NCBI RefSeq assembly: GCF_001648895.1
Contig: NZ_LXUF01000016.1
Span: 124,001 to 188,000, forward strand
Direction: 5' to 3'
DNA: 64,000 nucleotides
Origin: Methylovorus sp. MM2
Lineage (GTDB): Bacteria > Pseudomonadota > Gammaproteobacteria > Burkholderiales > Methylophilaceae
Numbering within the stretch: the first letter of the stretch is position 1; the number at the start of each line of letters is the position of its first letter. A program made the position numbers and the translations under genes. Positions 26,351 to 36,523 of this stretch are shown here, piece by piece. Under the pieces are notes generated by a model. The model did not search any database, was not told the origin of the DNA, and worked only from the letters and a program-made list of their open reading frames with translations.

Positions 26351-27976
26351 ATGAAGATACTTAACCCACTGATCAACTTTATGTACAACCAAAAAATCAC
26401 TCGCAGATTAGTGATTGGTTTCGGTGTGGTCATCGCACTGACTGTGTTGATGGGAGTGGTCAGCATCTCACTATTGCATGCGAGTAGTAAAAGAACCGAT
26501 ACCATCGTGAAAGATGAGTTCGAGAAACAGCTGCTTGTCGCAAAGTGGCATCACTTGGCTGAGGTAAATGCTGTGAATAATACAGCCTACTTCAATAATA
26601 GGGATGCAAGATACGAAGACTTCTACCGTAACGAGATATCTGCAGTAACAGCCAAGATCAACGACGTTGAGAAACAATTAGAAGCGATAACGCAAGGTGA
26701 TGAATATAAGCCTTTTCTGGAAGATATTGCAGCTAAGCGTGTTGCCTATAGAAAGTCACGAGAGACGGCTTTTAGCATAAAGGATGCGACGCTTGCCGAC
26801 AAAGTTTCACCGGAATTGGTGGCTCAGAATGAGAGAATCTTAGGAGAGGTTCTGGAGAAAGAGCTTAACCCTAAAAAACTGGCATATCTTGATGCTATCC
26901 AGAAACTTAATGATACCGTGTATGAAAGAATGCAAGTCACTGCCGCGGATGACTCAAAAGCAACGCATGGTGGTGTACGCACCATGATCATTATTTTGGT
27001 TATCTCAGTATTGCTTGGCCTTGTATTTGCCCGTGTTATCAATGTTTCGATTATTGAACCTATCAATTATGCAATCCGCGTGGTTAGCCGTGTTGAGCGT
27101 GGTGATCTTGCTAAACGTAGTAATGACCTGATCGATATGATCGATTCTAATGCTCAGGATGAACCAGGGCGTTTGTTGGTTGGTATCCGTAATATGACAG
27201 AGGAGCTACGTCAACTGGTGGGCGAGGTGCGTATTAGTAGCGATGCGATGTTGGTTGCAACGAGCGAGATTGCCAGTGGTAACTCTGATTTGTCTTCACG
27301 TACTGAATCCCAAGCCTCAAGCCTTGAAGAGACAGCAAGCTCTATGGAGGAGTTAACCTCGACAGTTCGTCAGAATGCCGACAATGCACGTCAGGCGAAT
27401 CAGTTGGTCATCAGTGCTTCTGAATCTGCGGTCAAAGGCGGTGACGTTGTGAGTCAGGTGGTTGATACCATGGGCTCAATTAAAGATAGCTCCCGCAAGA
27501 TCGTCGATATCATTGGTGTGATTGATGGTATTGCGTTCCAAACCAATATTCTTGCCTTGAATGCTGCTGTCGAGGCAGCACGTGCGGGTGAGCAAGGCCG
27601 TGGTTTCGCTGTTGTAGCATCAGAAGTGCGTAACCTCGCACAACGTTCTGCTGCGGCTGCTAAAGAGATTAAAGGCCTGATTGGTGATTCAGTCGAGAAG
27701 GTTGAGTTGGGTAACCGATTGGTAGATGAGGCTGGCGCCACGATGCATGACATCGTGACTTCGGTTAAACGTGTTGCCGATATCATGGGTGAGATCACCT
27801 CTGCAAGTCAAGAGCAAAGCTCTGGCATCGAACAAGTGAATCTAGCGGTTGTGCAGATGGATGAAATGACGCAACAAAACGCTGCGTTAGTAGAACAAGC
27901 CGCTGCTGCTGCTGAAAGCCTAGAAGATCAAGCACATAAGCTTTCTGCGACTGTCAGTGTGTTTAAAATGAGCTAA
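26351..27976 (+). CDS. Methyl-accepting chemotaxis protein, four-helix-bundle sensor type
   Basis: A transmembrane chemoreceptor of 541 residues: helix 1 (about 21-45), a periplasmic four-helix bundle, helix 2 (about 210-230), a HAMP domain, and a signalling domain with the conserved hairpin tip [24 protein letters not shown] stands ahead of the ATG. The C-terminus (SVFKMS) has no CheR-binding pentapeptide. The ligand is unknown. Confidence 0.93.
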   Translation: MKILNPLINFMYNQKITRRLVIGFGVVIALTVLMGVVSISLLHASSKRTDTIVKDEFEKQLLVAKWHHLAEVNAVNNTAYFNNRDARYEDFYRNEISAVTAKINDVEKQLEAITQGDEYKPFLEDIAAKRVAYRKSRETAFSIKDATLADKVSPELVAQNERILGEVLEKELNPKKLAYLDAIQKLNDTVYERMQVTAADDSKATHGGVRTMIIILVISVLLGLVFARVINVSIIEPINYAIRVVSRVERGDLAKRSNDLIDMIDSNAQDEPGRLLVGIRNMTEELRQLVGEVRISSDAMLVATSEIASGNSDLSSRTESQASSLEETASSMEELTSTVRQNADNARQANQLVISASESAVKGGDVVSQVVDTMGSIKDSSRKIVDIIGVIDGIAFQTNILALNAAVEAARAGEQGRGFAVVASEVRNLAQRSAAAAKEIKGLIGDSVEKVELGNRLVDEAGATMHDIVTSVKRVADIMGEITSASQEQSSGIEQVNLAVVQMDEMTQQNAALVEQAAAAAESLEDQAHKLSATVSVFKMS

Positions 27977-28061
27977 TAGTTTTTCAGGAAATTACAACGA
28001 TATTTCAGGAGTGGGCTATATCAGGTAGGTGTTATACAAGATTAAGTTAAGCAGGCCGGAT

Positions 28062-28088
28062 TAAAGTTTGCAATGTTATTACCAATGC
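28062..28088 (+). promoter_or_regulatory. Possible FliA promoter, good -35 only
   Basis: A perfect TAAAGTTT at 28062-28069, but the -10 box at the right spacing is ACCAATGC, which fits only four of eight positions. It is ahead of the PAS chemoreceptor gene and should be treated as weak. Confidence 0.25.
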
Positions 28089-28126
28089 GGCAATAGACCA
28101 CATGGTAAATCTGAGGAGATATCAAC

Positions 28127-29905
28127 ATGCGCTTGAATATGCCAGTAACGAATGTCGAGTATGTATTAGAACCAGGTGACTCCATTGTTTCCATGACTGA
28201 TTTACAAGGCAATATCAGTTATGTGAATCAGGAATTCATCATAGCAAGTGGATTCAGTGTCGAGGAGTTGATCGGTGCCCCACAGAATATCGTGCGACAT
28301 CCTGAGATGCCTGTGGAAGCTTTTGCTGACATGTGGCGAACCTTGAAGTTAGGTTTGCCATGGACAGGGATGGTGAAAAACCGGCGCAAGAATGGCGATT
28401 ATTATTGGGTGTTGGCAAATGCAACCCCCATTAGAGAACAAGGTGCGGTGATCGGTTACATGTCTGTGAGGACGAAACCCACCGCCAAACAGATTACAGA
28501 TGCAACAGGGATTTATGCCAAGTTGCGCGAAAGCAAGCACCATGGATTAGAGCTCCGCCATGGAGAAGTACTAAAAACTGATATTTTTTCTAAAATAGCT
28601 AGGGTATTTAATATGACTTTGAAAACACGAATTACGGCTTCTACTCTGGTGGTTGTGCTAGCTATGCTGATCACGGTAGCTGCTTCCGTATATCAGTTTG
28701 GTACGATATATGTGCTGGTGAGCGCGGCGATTGCTGTCGCTGTTGCTATTGCGTTGTCGGTATCTCTTGGTAAAACTGTCATTGAGCCATTGAAAGAAGC
28801 CACGACTATCGCCAATGCGATTGCAAGCGGTGATCTTTCCAGCAAAGTCAGCAATGCAAAAAATGATGAGACAGGCCAGTTGCTTCGTGCCTTGAACCAG
28901 ATGAACGTGAATCTGGTTTCAATCGTCTCTGATGTGCGTAGCAATGTAGATCGCATCAATGTCGGTGTGAGTGAGATCGCCAATGGGAATAGTGATCTTT
29001 CTGCGCGCACCGAGTCGCAAGCCAGCTCCTTGCAGGAAACAGCAAGCTCTATGGAAGAACTTGCATCTACCGTTAAGCAGAATGCGGATAATGCACGTCA
29101 GGCTAATCAACTTGTGATCTCGGCCTCAAGTGTTGCCTCTAAGGGGGGTACGGTCATCAATGAAGTGATGACCAAGATGGATTCGATCAGTGAGTCTGCC
29201 AAAAAGATCGCCGATATTATTGGTGTGATTGATGGCATTGCATTCCAAACCAACATTCTTGCCTTGAACGCAGCAGTTGAGGCTGCACGGGCAGGTGAGC
29301 AAGGTCGTGGTTTTGCTGTTGTGGCTTCTGAAGTGCGCAATCTTGCACATCGATCAGCGGCAGCGGCAAAAGAGATCAAAGGCTTGATTACAGACTCTGT
29401 AGAGCGTGTCGAGGCTGGTGTGAGTCTAGTGGACCAAGCCGGTAAGACCATGAGTGAGATCGTTGCGTCTGTAAACGGTGTAACCGATATTATGGGCGAG
29501 ATATCCGCCGCTTCTAGTGAACAAAGTTCTGGCATTGATCAAGTTAATCGGGCTGTGGCCGAAATGGATGAAGTCACTCAGCGCAATGCCGCACTTGTTG
29601 AACAAGCCGCTGCTGCTGCTGAAGCGCTCAAAGAAGATGCTGAGCATCTCGAGCAAGCTGTCAGTGTATTCAAGATTGCTGGCGCACCAGCAATGAAATC
29701 CGCTCCAACACCAAAGGCTGCACCGACAGAAGCTCGAGCAACAGCTTCTCCTAAACTCAATACAGTGACAAGCCCTGCTAAGCCGGCACTTAAGAAACCG
29801 GTAGCTTCGCCAAAACCAACAGCAAAACAATTACCAAGTGCGCCGTCGAGCTCACAAAAGGTAATGAACACGGATATCTCTGGGGACGACTGGGAAGAGT
29901 TTTAA
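28127..29905 (+). CDS. PAS-domain (Aer-type) chemoreceptor
   Basis: The 592-residue receptor starts with a cytoplasmic PAS domain (about 10-115; [13 protein letters not shown] and NIVRHPEMP, as in Aer redox sensors). It then has a hydrophobic membrane anchor (about 168-205), a HAMP domain, the signalling hairpin tip, a Pro/Ala/Lys-rich tail, and the C-terminal tether DDWEEF for CheR/CheB. The NxRHP motif fits flavin-based energy taxis, inferred from the Aer family. It is the only receptor here with the tether. Confidence 0.92.
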   Translation: MRLNMPVTNVEYVLEPGDSIVSMTDLQGNISYVNQEFIIASGFSVEELIGAPQNIVRHPEMPVEAFADMWRTLKLGLPWTGMVKNRRKNGDYYWVLANATPIREQGAVIGYMSVRTKPTAKQITDATGIYAKLRESKHHGLELRHGEVLKTDIFSKIARVFNMTLKTRITASTLVVVLAMLITVAASVYQFGTIYVLVSAAIAVAVAIALSVSLGKTVIEPLKEATTIANAIASGDLSSKVSNAKNDETGQLLRALNQMNVNLVSIVSDVRSNVDRINVGVSEIANGNSDLSARTESQASSLQETASSMEELASTVKQNADNARQANQLVISASSVASKGGTVINEVMTKMDSISESAKKIADIIGVIDGIAFQTNILALNAAVEAARAGEQGRGFAVVASEVRNLAHRSAAAAKEIKGLITDSVERVEAGVSLVDQAGKTMSEIVASVNGVTDIMGEISAASSEQSSGIDQVNRAVAEMDEVTQRNAALVEQAAAAAEALKEDAEHLEQAVSVFKIAGAPAMKSAPTPKAAPTEARATASPKLNTVTSPAKPALKKPVASPKPTAKQLPSAPSSSQKVMNTDISGDDWEEF

Positions 29906-29921
29906 ACGTTAATCTGTAAAT

Positions 29922-29945
29922 GGCATCTATGAAGATGCCTTTATA
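29922..29945 (+). terminator. Weak terminator-like hairpin after the PAS receptor gene
   Basis: GGCATC, a six-base loop, GATGCC, then TTTAT. The stem is short and the T-run brief; termination may be partial, with cheR read through. Confidence 0.35.
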
Positions 29946-30000
29946 GCGAGATGTTTAATGTGCGCCAAATCAGTAAGTTTTTAGAGAATGCTTGGATAGT

Positions 30001-30876
30001 ATGAGTGCTGGCGGCAATAAAGAGTTTGAGTTCAATAAACACGATTTTTCTCGTGTGCAGAAGATCATCTATCAGGCAGCAGGTATTGCCTTAGCGGATA
30101 CAAAGCATGAGATGGTCTACAGCAGGCTTGCGCGCAGGTTGCGTGCAACCGGTATTGCCAGTTTTCAAGCGTATCTCGATTATCTGGAGTCATCTAAAGA
30201 CGAGACAGAGTGGGAGGCATTCACGAATGCATTAACCACGAACCTGACTTCATTTTTTAGAGAGTCTCATCACTTTCCTATTTTGGCTGAACATGTGAAA
30301 AAGGCTAAAGCGCCGATTTCCATATGGTGTTCGGCCAGCTCTACCGGTGAAGAGCCTTATACGATCGCCATGACGGTATGTGAGGCTTTCGGCACATTAA
30401 CTCCCCCCGTTGAGATCATTGCAACCGACATAGATACCAATGTGCTTGCTACTGCAGCTAGCGGAGTCTATCCATTCGATCGTGTCGAGAAATTATCTCC
30501 TGAACGACTAAAAAAATTCTTTTTAAAAGGCAGTGGCGCGAATGATGGCATGGTGCGCGTCCGCGATGAACTTCGCAAGCTGATCACTTTCAAGCCATTG
30601 AATCTGCTTAGTAATGGCTGGCCAGTCAGTGGACCTTTTGACGTGATCTTTTGTCGAAATGTGATGATCTATTTCGATAAGCCAACGCAATCGGTCATTT
30701 TGAAAAAATTCGCTCCGTTGATGAAGCCGGATGGCCTTTTGTTTGCAGGACATTCAGAGAATTTCTTGTATGTGACCGATGCATTCAAGCTACGCGGAAA
30801 AACGGTGTATGAGTTGAATTTCGAGGGTGCCGCAGGTTTGAAACGTGTACCCATTAATAAAGATGGGAAGAAATAG
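30001..30876 (+). CDS. cheR: Chemoreceptor methyltransferase CheR
   Basis: Methylates receptor glutamates with SAM for adaptation. The N-terminal helical domain is followed by the SAM-binding core with WCSASSTGEEPYTIAMTV, and FCRNVMIYFD is the second CheR signature. From the ATG at 30001 the protein has 291 residues; a TTG at 29992 would add three residues. cheD follows after two bases, and cheB follows cheD. Confidence 0.95.
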   Translation: MSAGGNKEFEFNKHDFSRVQKIIYQAAGIALADTKHEMVYSRLARRLRATGIASFQAYLDYLESSKDETEWEAFTNALTTNLTSFFRESHHFPILAEHVKKAKAPISIWCSASSTGEEPYTIAMTVCEAFGTLTPPVEIIATDIDTNVLATAASGVYPFDRVEKLSPERLKKFFLKGSGANDGMVRVRDELRKLITFKPLNLLSNGWPVSGPFDVIFCRNVMIYFDKPTQSVILKKFAPLMKPDGLLFAGHSENFLYVTDAFKLRGKTVYELNFEGAAGLKRVPINKDGKK

Positions 30877-30878
30877 CC

Positions 30879-31487
30879 ATGGCTACCTCCATCGAAGAAC
30901 AATTCGCTACCAATCTTTATTTCGATAAGACATTCAATTGCGAAGCGGCCAAGATATTGCCTGGCGAGTATTACACTACGGATAAAGATATGGTGATTGT
31001 CACGGTACTTGGCTCCTGTGTCTCGGCTTGTATTCGTGACAAGATATCCGGCATTGGCGGCATGAATCATTTTATGTTGCCAGATGGTGGAGTCGACCCT
31101 GATAGCGTGGTTTCAGAATCCATGCGTTATGGTACTTATGCCATGGAAATCTTGATCAACCAATTACTCAAAGGCGGCGCACGGCGTGAGAACCTTGAAG
31201 CCAAGATATTTGGCGGCGGTAATGTATTGCAAGGTTTTACTGCGATTAACGTAGGTGAAAAAAATGCACAATTCGTGCGTAAATACCTTAAAAACGAAAA
31301 TATACGGGTCATGGGTGAAGATTTGAATGATGTTTACCCGCGCAAAGTGTATTTTTTCCCAAAAACGGGTAGGGTACTGGTTAAAAAACTCAAACAGATG
31401 AATAACTACACCGTTGTGCAGCGTGAAAAGAGTTACGCAGACAAATTGCAGACCAATACGGTGGCTGGTGATGTTGAGTTATTTTAA
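30879..31487 (+). CDS. cheD: Chemoreceptor glutamine deamidase CheD
   Basis: Deamidates receptor glutamines. The catalytic Cys lies in LGSCVSACIRD and the His in GGMNHFMLP. It has 202 residues, longer than many CheD proteins because of the C-terminal extension, which ends in DVELF. That ending resembles the DIELF of the CheZ-like protein at 22495. It begins two bases after cheR. Confidence 0.94.
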   Translation: MATSIEEQFATNLYFDKTFNCEAAKILPGEYYTTDKDMVIVTVLGSCVSACIRDKISGIGGMNHFMLPDGGVDPDSVVSESMRYGTYAMEILINQLLKGGARRENLEAKIFGGGNVLQGFTAINVGEKNAQFVRKYLKNENIRVMGEDLNDVYPRKVYFFPKTGRVLVKKLKQMNNYTVVQREKSYADKLQTNTVAGDVELF

Positions 31488-31531
31488 ATACTGTGATGTC
31501 ATAAACAAGAAAAAATAAGAAAGATCACGCA

Positions 31532-32608
31532 ATGACAATCAAGGTTTTAATTGTTGATGACTCAGCCTTAATCAGAAGTCTTCTGACCGAAATCATCAGG
31601 GAACAGCCCGATATGGAAGTGGTCGGTGCCGCGCCCGATCCTATCATTGCACGGGAAATGATCAAGCAGACTAATCCTGATGTATTGACGCTGGATGTTG
31701 AAATGCCGCGTATGGATGGTTTGGATTTTCTCGAGCGGCTGATGCGCTTGCGTCCTATGCCTGTCGTCATGGTATCGACGCTGACAGAACGAGGGTCTGA
31801 GATCACCATGAAAGCCTTGGAATTAGGCGCTGTCGATTTCTTGGCCAAACCCAAACTCGCCATTGCCGAAGGTATGCGTGAGTATAGCGAGCTCATTGCT
31901 TACAAAATCCGCACAGCTTCACAAGCAAAAATATGGGCACGGACACTCCCTAGCAAGACAGCAGATGCAAGCCCGAACATATTGCCAGCGGTGGGTAATA
32001 ATCTTATTAGTAGTGAGAAGTTGATTATTGTTGGCGCATCGACTGGCGGTACTGAGGCAATTAAGGCGTTCCTAGTACAAATGCCATCAGATTGCCCCGG
32101 CATTTTAATCACCCAGCATATGCCGGCAGGTTTTACGCAATCGTTTGCTAAACGGCTCGACTCTTTATGCAAGATATCCGTCAATGAAGCACACGGGGGA
32201 GAGCGTATTCTTCCAGGGCATGCCTATATCGCGCCTGGTGGAGATTCACATCTATTACTCAATCGTAGTGGCGCAAATTATGTCACCAAACTTGAGCAGA
32301 GCGAACCTGTGAATCGACACAGGCCATCAGTCGATGTATTGTTTGAGTCGGCTGCTACTTATGGCGGCAAGAACTGTGTCGGTGTTATCTTGACCGGTAT
32401 GGGCAAGGACGGTGCAGCGGGAATGCTTAAGATGAAGCAGGCCGGTGCCTATAATTTTGCACAGGATGAAGCAAGCTGTGTGGTATTTGGTATGCCACGC
32501 GAGGCAATTGCAGCAGGTGGGGTCGATGATGTTGGCCCGATACAAGAGCTGCCGGGAAGAGTGCTACGGCATCTGGCCGAACATGGCACTAGATCTCTTC
32601 GTGTTTAA
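31532..32608 (+). CDS. cheB: Chemotaxis methylesterase CheB
   Basis: A receptor methylesterase/deamidase controlled by phosphorylation. The N-terminal receiver has Asp55 ([12 protein letters not shown]). The C-terminal esterase has the triad Ser in GASTGGTEA, His in ITQHMPAGF and Asp in [10 protein letters not shown]. It has 358 residues, which is normal. It follows cheD and completes the adaptation set. Confidence 0.96.
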   Translation: MTIKVLIVDDSALIRSLLTEIIREQPDMEVVGAAPDPIIAREMIKQTNPDVLTLDVEMPRMDGLDFLERLMRLRPMPVVMVSTLTERGSEITMKALELGAVDFLAKPKLAIAEGMREYSELIAYKIRTASQAKIWARTLPSKTADASPNILPAVGNNLISSEKLIIVGASTGGTEAIKAFLVQMPSDCPGILITQHMPAGFTQSFAKRLDSLCKISVNEAHGGERILPGHAYIAPGGDSHLLLNRSGANYVTKLEQSEPVNRHRPSVDVLFESAATYGGKNCVGVILTGMGKDGAAGMLKMKQAGAYNFAQDEASCVVFGMPREAIAAGGVDDVGPIQELPGRVLRHLAEHGTRSLRV

Positions 32609-32757
32609 TGTTATGTTGTATGTGAGCCATAGCGTTTGCTAAAAGTTTTTGATATTGCTAGATGGCTGAACTACTAGATAGATTAAGTATGTAAGCTATC
32701 ATTGATTCAAATGACGCAGTAATTTAAGATAAATTGATATTTGAGATGGAGTAATAG

Positions 32758-33156
32758 ATGGCAAGTCCTGATACTAAATTTTTAGTGGTTGATGATTTCT
32801 CCACTATGCGCAGGATTGTAAGAAATCTGCTGAAAGAGTTGGGTTATTCCAATGTCGATGAAGCTGAAGATGGCGTGATGGCATTGAGTAAGCTTCGCGC
32901 GGGCAGCTTCGATTTTGTGATCTCAGACTGGAATATGCCGAATATGGATGGCCTCACCATGTTGCAGACCATTCGTGCTGACCCGGTGTTATCCGCATTG
33001 CCCGTATTGATGGTGACTGCAGAAGCGAAAAAAGAAAACATTATCGCAGCGGCGCAAGCAGGCGCGAACGGCTATGTGGTCAAACCATTTACTGCAGCCA
33101 CCTTAGACGAGAAATTATCGAAGATATTTGAAAAGCTGGGAAAAGCAGGCGCCTGA
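32758..33156 (+). CDS. cheY: CheY response regulator (motor-binding type)
   Basis: A 132-residue receiver domain very like E. coli Che[20 protein letters not shown] at the start, phospho-acceptor Asp57 ([11 protein letters not shown]), the switch Thr (MVTAEA) and Lys (VVKPF). It sits directly ahead of cheZ, as in enterics, and is the likely regulator that binds the flagellar switch. Confidence 0.94.
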   Translation: MASPDTKFLVVDDFSTMRRIVRNLLKELGYSNVDEAEDGVMALSKLRAGSFDFVISDWNMPNMDGLTMLQTIRADPVLSALPVLMVTAEAKKENIIAAAQAGANGYVVKPFTAATLDEKLSKIFEKLGKAGA

Positions 33157-33157
33157 T

Positions 33158-33823
33158 ATGAGTGATGAATCCATGCAGTCTGCTGTGGCAAGCGAGGCAT
33201 CATCCAGCCAGATTCCGCAAGAAGAAGTACTTGCGCGTATCGGTCACTTAACGAGAAATCTACACGATAGCCTGCGTGAACTGGGTTTTGATAAATTGCT
33301 TGAAACCGCGGCTAATGATATTCCCGATGCTCGTGATCGCTTGATGTATGTGGCCAGAATGACAGAACAAGCGGCGGATCGTGTGCTGAATGCGACTGAC
33401 ATTGCAAACCCGCTGCAAGATAAAATCGCTGAAGGCGCGATGGACCTGCATCAGCAATGGCAAGAGGTGCTGGCTGTTCCTTCATTAAAAAGTGAATATG
33501 ACCGCGTAGCGAATCAAACCTTGTTATATCTCGATCAATCCATACAGAACACGGATTTAACCAAGCAGCAACTGATGGATATTATGATGGCGCAGGACTT
33601 TCAGGATCTGACAGGCCAAGTTATCAAAAAAGTCACGGAAATTGCGCAAGATATAGAAAAACAACTCGTTCAGGTGCTAGTGGATTTTAGCCCTGCCACT
33701 ACTAAAAAAGAAGACAAGAATAGTGGCCTGATGAATGGCCCGCAAATAGCGCCGGAAAAAACTGTGGATGTTGTTGCAAGCCAAGAGCAGGTAGATGACC
33801 TTCTGGATAGTTTAGGGTTCTAG
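33158..33823 (+). CDS. cheZ: CheY-P phosphatase CheZ
   Basis: A 221-residue helical phosphatase for CheY-P. The catalytic motif AQDFQDLTGQVIKKV keeps the Asp and Gln. The C-terminal CheY-binding helix ends VDDLLDSLGF. The start at 33158 comes directly after the cheY stop; upstream in-frame codons lie inside cheY. It is followed by a strong terminator. Confidence 0.93.
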   Translation: MSDESMQSAVASEASSSQIPQEEVLARIGHLTRNLHDSLRELGFDKLLETAANDIPDARDRLMYVARMTEQAADRVLNATDIANPLQDKIAEGAMDLHQQWQEVLAVPSLKSEYDRVANQTLLYLDQSIQNTDLTKQQLMDIMMAQDFQDLTGQVIKKVTEIAQDIEKQLVQVLVDFSPATTKKEDKNSGLMNGPQIAPEKTVDVVASQEQVDDLLDSLGF

Positions 33824-33855
33824 CCAGATATCAATAGCACAAGAGTCTAATAAAT

Positions 33856-33892
33856 AAAAAAGCCATTATCAGATACTGATAATGGCTTTTTT
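33856..33892 (+). terminator. Intrinsic terminator after cheZ
   Basis: A perfect 17-base-pair stem (AAAAAAGCCATTATCAG and its complement) around the loop ATA, with flanking A and T runs. It can act in both directions. Confidence 0.93.
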
Positions 33893-33946
33893 ATTGTAAC
33901 CATTTGTCGTTTACATGTATCAAAATGTTTCATTTTATCAAATACC

Positions 33947-33973
33947 TACAGTATTTTATACTGATGCCGATAA
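33947..33973 (+). promoter_or_regulatory. FliA promoter of the third chemoreceptor gene
   Basis: TACAGTAT (33947-33954), eleven bases, GCCGATAA (33966-33973). The -10 box is perfect and the -35 matches six of eight. It is 70 bases ahead of the receptor start, after the cheZ terminator. Confidence 0.78.
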
Positions 33974-34043
33974 GAGTATTGAAGATGCCGATTAATGTGT
34001 TTCTATTCTCTTATTACATTCCATTTTAGGGTAAAAAAATAAA

Positions 34044-35645
34044 ATGTCATTCAACAGCATGACAATAACGTCTAAGTTCGTTATTGCGTTTGGTTTTCTC
34101 TGTCTTATGGTTTTAGTAGTCTCTATCGTTGCCTTAAGTTCACTTAGTTCTTCTAATCATGATTTCTCTGAATATCTGCAAGGTGTCGATGCGCGAGCAG
34201 ATATCGTGACGAAAGTCCGAACTGCAGTCGATAGACGTGCGATCGCTGCACGTAATCTCGTTCTGGTATCAGACGCTTCCGATCTGGAAGCGGAACATGC
34301 TGAAGTGCTGTCTGCACACCATGATGTGCAGACAAACTTGGCTAAGTTGAACGAAATGATGGCCGCAGCTAAAGATGAGTCAGAAGAGGCACGTGCTCTT
34401 GTTGAACGCATCAACAATGTAGAGAAGTCTTATGGTCTAGTTGCTTTGGATATCGTTAATCTGGCATTAGAAAAGCGCCATGCTGAGGCAATTGCTAAGA
34501 TGAATGAGAGTTGCAGGCCATTGCTAGCTGCGCTTGTAAAGGCAACGGACGAATTCTCAATCTATACACATCAACGCTCACTTGATCTCACTCAGAATAT
34601 GGCAGATAAATATGAGCACTCAAGAAATCTACTTATCCTAGCGTGCCTTATTGCTTTTGCAAGCGCTGGCGTAGCAGGATTTGTGATTACGACTAGTTTG
34701 AATAAAGCCTTAGGTGCTGAGCCGAGTGTACTTAATGAAGCAGCCAAAAAGGTAGCAAGTGGAGATCTGAGTGTCATCTCGCATACACACATGTCAGGCA
34801 ATGGGGGCGTGTTCTCTTCATTGAATGATATGCAAAAAAGCCTTGCAGGAATTGTGATGCAGGTGCGAAGCGCCGCTAGTTTGATTGCGACAAGTTCCTC
34901 TCAGATCGCTGCTGCGAATATGGATCTTAGTCAGAGGACCGAGGAACAGGCAAGCAATCTGCAACAGACTGCCGCTTCGATGGAAGAGTTAACCTCGACA
35001 GTTAAAAATAATGCCGAGACTGCACAGCAAGTGAATATTCTTGCCAACGCGGCAAGCGAGGCCGCTAAGAATGGTGGTACTGCTGTCGCGCAAGTGGTAG
35101 CAACCATGGATGATATCGCTGCATCATCCAAGAAGATCTCTGACATCATCGGTGTTATCGATGGGATCGCGTTCCAAACCAATATCCTCGCTCTTAATGC
35201 TGCAGTTGAGGCTGCACGTGCTGGAGAACAAGGGCGAGGTTTTGCAGTAGTCGCGACAGAGGTCAGGTCACTTGCTCAGCGCTCTGCCAATGCCGCCAAA
35301 GAGATCAAGACTTTGATTACTGAAAGTGTGGGAAAAGTAAAAAATGGTACATCGCAAGTGAATCAGGCGGGGATGAAAATGACCGATATCGTTTCGCAAA
35401 TCCAACGGGTAAGTGATCTGGTTCATGAGATATCGAATGCGACAGATGAGCAGACAAGAGGGATATCTCTAATCAATGATGCGATTACCAACCTTGATCA
35501 AATGACGCAGCAAAATGCTGCACTAGTCGAAGAAAGTGCAGCTTCTGCTGAAAGTCTAATGCAACAAGCGCATAGTTTAGGTCAAGTAGTTGGGCTGTTT
35601 AAAACAGATGAAGAACCACGTAATCTGATCTCGATAGCTGCTTAA
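34044..35645 (+). CDS. Methyl-accepting chemotaxis protein
   Basis: A transmembrane receptor of 533 residues: helix 1 (about 11-31), a periplasmic helical-bundle sensor, helix 2 (about 193-215), a HAMP-like linker, and the signalling domain with hairpin tip [20 protein letters not shown]. The methylation helices are Glu/Gln-rich. It has no C-terminal CheR tether. It is transcribed alone from a FliA promoter, outside the che operon. Confidence 0.93.
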   Translation: MSFNSMTITSKFVIAFGFLCLMVLVVSIVALSSLSSSNHDFSEYLQGVDARADIVTKVRTAVDRRAIAARNLVLVSDASDLEAEHAEVLSAHHDVQTNLAKLNEMMAAAKDESEEARALVERINNVEKSYGLVALDIVNLALEKRHAEAIAKMNESCRPLLAALVKATDEFSIYTHQRSLDLTQNMADKYEHSRNLLILACLIAFASAGVAGFVITTSLNKALGAEPSVLNEAAKKVASGDLSVISHTHMSGNGGVFSSLNDMQKSLAGIVMQVRSAASLIATSSSQIAAANMDLSQRTEEQASNLQQTAASMEELTSTVKNNAETAQQVNILANAASEAAKNGGTAVAQVVATMDDIAASSKKISDIIGVIDGIAFQTNILALNAAVEAARAGEQGRGFAVVATEVRSLAQRSANAAKEIKTLITESVGKVKNGTSQVNQAGMKMTDIVSQIQRVSDLVHEISNATDEQTRGISLINDAITNLDQMTQQNAALVEESAASAESLMQQAHSLGQVVGLFKTDEEPRNLISIAA

Positions 35646-35667
35646 GTGAACTATGAGTAATATTATT

Positions 35668-35754
35668 TTAGAAAAGAAGTTTGAGTACCCCGGTTACAAC
35701 AAGTAATCCGATAAGAAAGATAATGCCCACAGCCCATAAGAGAATTTTTATCAT
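35668..35754 (-). CDS. Small membrane peptide, 28 residues
   Basis: The reading MIKILLWAVGIIFLIGLLVV continues to a total of 28 residues and is one hydrophobic helix ending in KLLF. AAGAAG lies six bases upstream of the ATG at 35754. It is downstream of and codirectional with the BON-domain gene. No family is recognised. The hydrophobic pattern is unlikely by chance, but very short frames carry little statistical weight. Confidence 0.5.
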   Translation of the reverse strand: MIKILLWAVGIIFLIGLLVVTGVLKLLF

Positions 35755-35792
35755 TTGTTCTTCTTTTAAGAATAGATTTGGTCAAAAAGAAC

Positions 35793-35824
35793 CCCATGGT
35801 ATGTATTTTTATACATACCATGGG
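35793..35824. terminator. Perfect 14-bp inverted repeat below the BON gene
   Basis: CCCATGGTATGTAT, loop TTTT, ATACATACCATGGG. In the minus direction it follows the BON stop by 16 bases, and a TTCTTTTTG tract comes shortly after. It could terminate BON transcription partly or be an operator for the small downstream gene. Confidence 0.5.
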
Positions 35825-35839
35825 TAACGTTACAATGAA

Positions 35840-36148
35840 TTAATCGGCTACGACGATTTCATCTTTAACAGCAGTAACGCCTTTTACATTCTTGGCAAGC
35901 TCAACAGCCTTTTTGGCTTCTGCCTTTGATTTGGCTGTGCCTGATAGCTCTACCAAACCATTACTATCTGTCTCAACCTTAAGGTCAGTAGCACTAACTA
36001 CTTTATCCTTAGCAAAAGCAGCTTTTACTTTTGCTGTGATGACAGAATCACCTACTTTTGTTGAGATAGGGTCACCATCAGCTGCAAAACCAGCCATTGG
36101 CAACAATAAAGCGCTAACAAGTAAAAGAGATTTAATAGTTGTTTTCAT
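35840..36148 (-). CDS. Periplasmic BON-domain protein (OsmY-like)
   Basis: The 102-residue protein begins with a clear signal peptide cleaved after GFA (MKTTIKSLLLVSALLLPMAG). The rest is one BON domain (ITAKVKAAFAKDKVVSATDL, then LVELSGTAKSKAEAKKAVEL). BON domains are thought to bind membranes or envelope components and are often stress-induced. OsmY has two such domains; this protein has one. A GAGGAAAT ribosome-binding site precedes the ATG. Confidence 0.88.
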   Translation of the reverse strand: MKTTIKSLLLVSALLLPMAGFAADGDPISTKVGDSVITAKVKAAFAKDKVVSATDLKVETDSNGLVELSGTAKSKAEAKKAVELAKNVKGVTAVKDEIVVAD

Positions 36149-36259
36149 GTTATTTCCTCGTTGATTTGTTTAAGACGAGTCCATTATTGAAGAACAGCAC
36201 TAATTAACGTATACGTTGCTAGCTGATATTGACGTAGGAATTGGCTTACCGTGCATAAA

Positions 36260-36288
36260 AAAGGCCTACGTGATAAACGTAAGCCTTT
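36260..36288 (-). terminator. Displaced native terminator of tRNA-Lys
   Basis: Read on the minus strand: AAAGGCTTACGT, loop, ACGTAGGCCTTT, followed by a run of six T. It lies just downstream of the partial tRNA copy, exactly where a tRNA terminator belongs. The intact tRNA 20 kb away has no terminator next to its 3' end. Confidence 0.75.
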
Positions 36289-36296
36289 AAGTATTT

Positions 36297-36338
36297 TGGT
36301 GGGAGAGCGGGGGGTCGAACCCCCGAACGGATTAAGAG
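36297..36338 (-). repeat. Partial tRNA-Lys copy (left attachment-site remnant)
   Basis: About 42 bases that match the tRNA-Lys gene at 56365 from the anticodon region to the encoded CCA end. Examples are TGGTGGGAGA, CGGGGGGTCGAACCCC and ACGGATTAAGAG, with one substitution in the acceptor stem and a few missing bases near the T stem. The similarity stops abruptly at 36338. This is the pattern left when an element inserts into a tRNA gene and restores its 3' end. Confidence 0.85.
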
Positions 36339-36523
36339 GAATTGACTCTAGTAATAAAAGCCCGCTGGAATCGCAGGTTTAAAAGCGTAAAGATAAATTG
36401 ATGTCATTTTTGATGCCACCACGGTTTACTTTTTGATGGCCGGAAATTGGTTTGAATCATTATTTTAATTAAACTCTCTATAAAAGAAAGTTGTAATATC
36501 TCCTACATAATAAGGGAGGCAGA

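Larger units (their letters stand above)
36149..36523. other. Intergenic region holding the left end of the tRNA-Lys island
   Basis: It contains the minus-strand terminator at 36260, the partial tRNA-Lys copy at 36297, and two TTTTTGATG[CG]C repeats at 36407 and 36430. The island gene starts at 36524 with a strong GGGAGG site. Nothing else is evident. Confidence 0.7.

Noticed and set aside
35706-35713. TCCGATAA resembling a FliA -10 box
   Set aside because: It lies within the small membrane peptide gene and has no -35 match at the required spacing.
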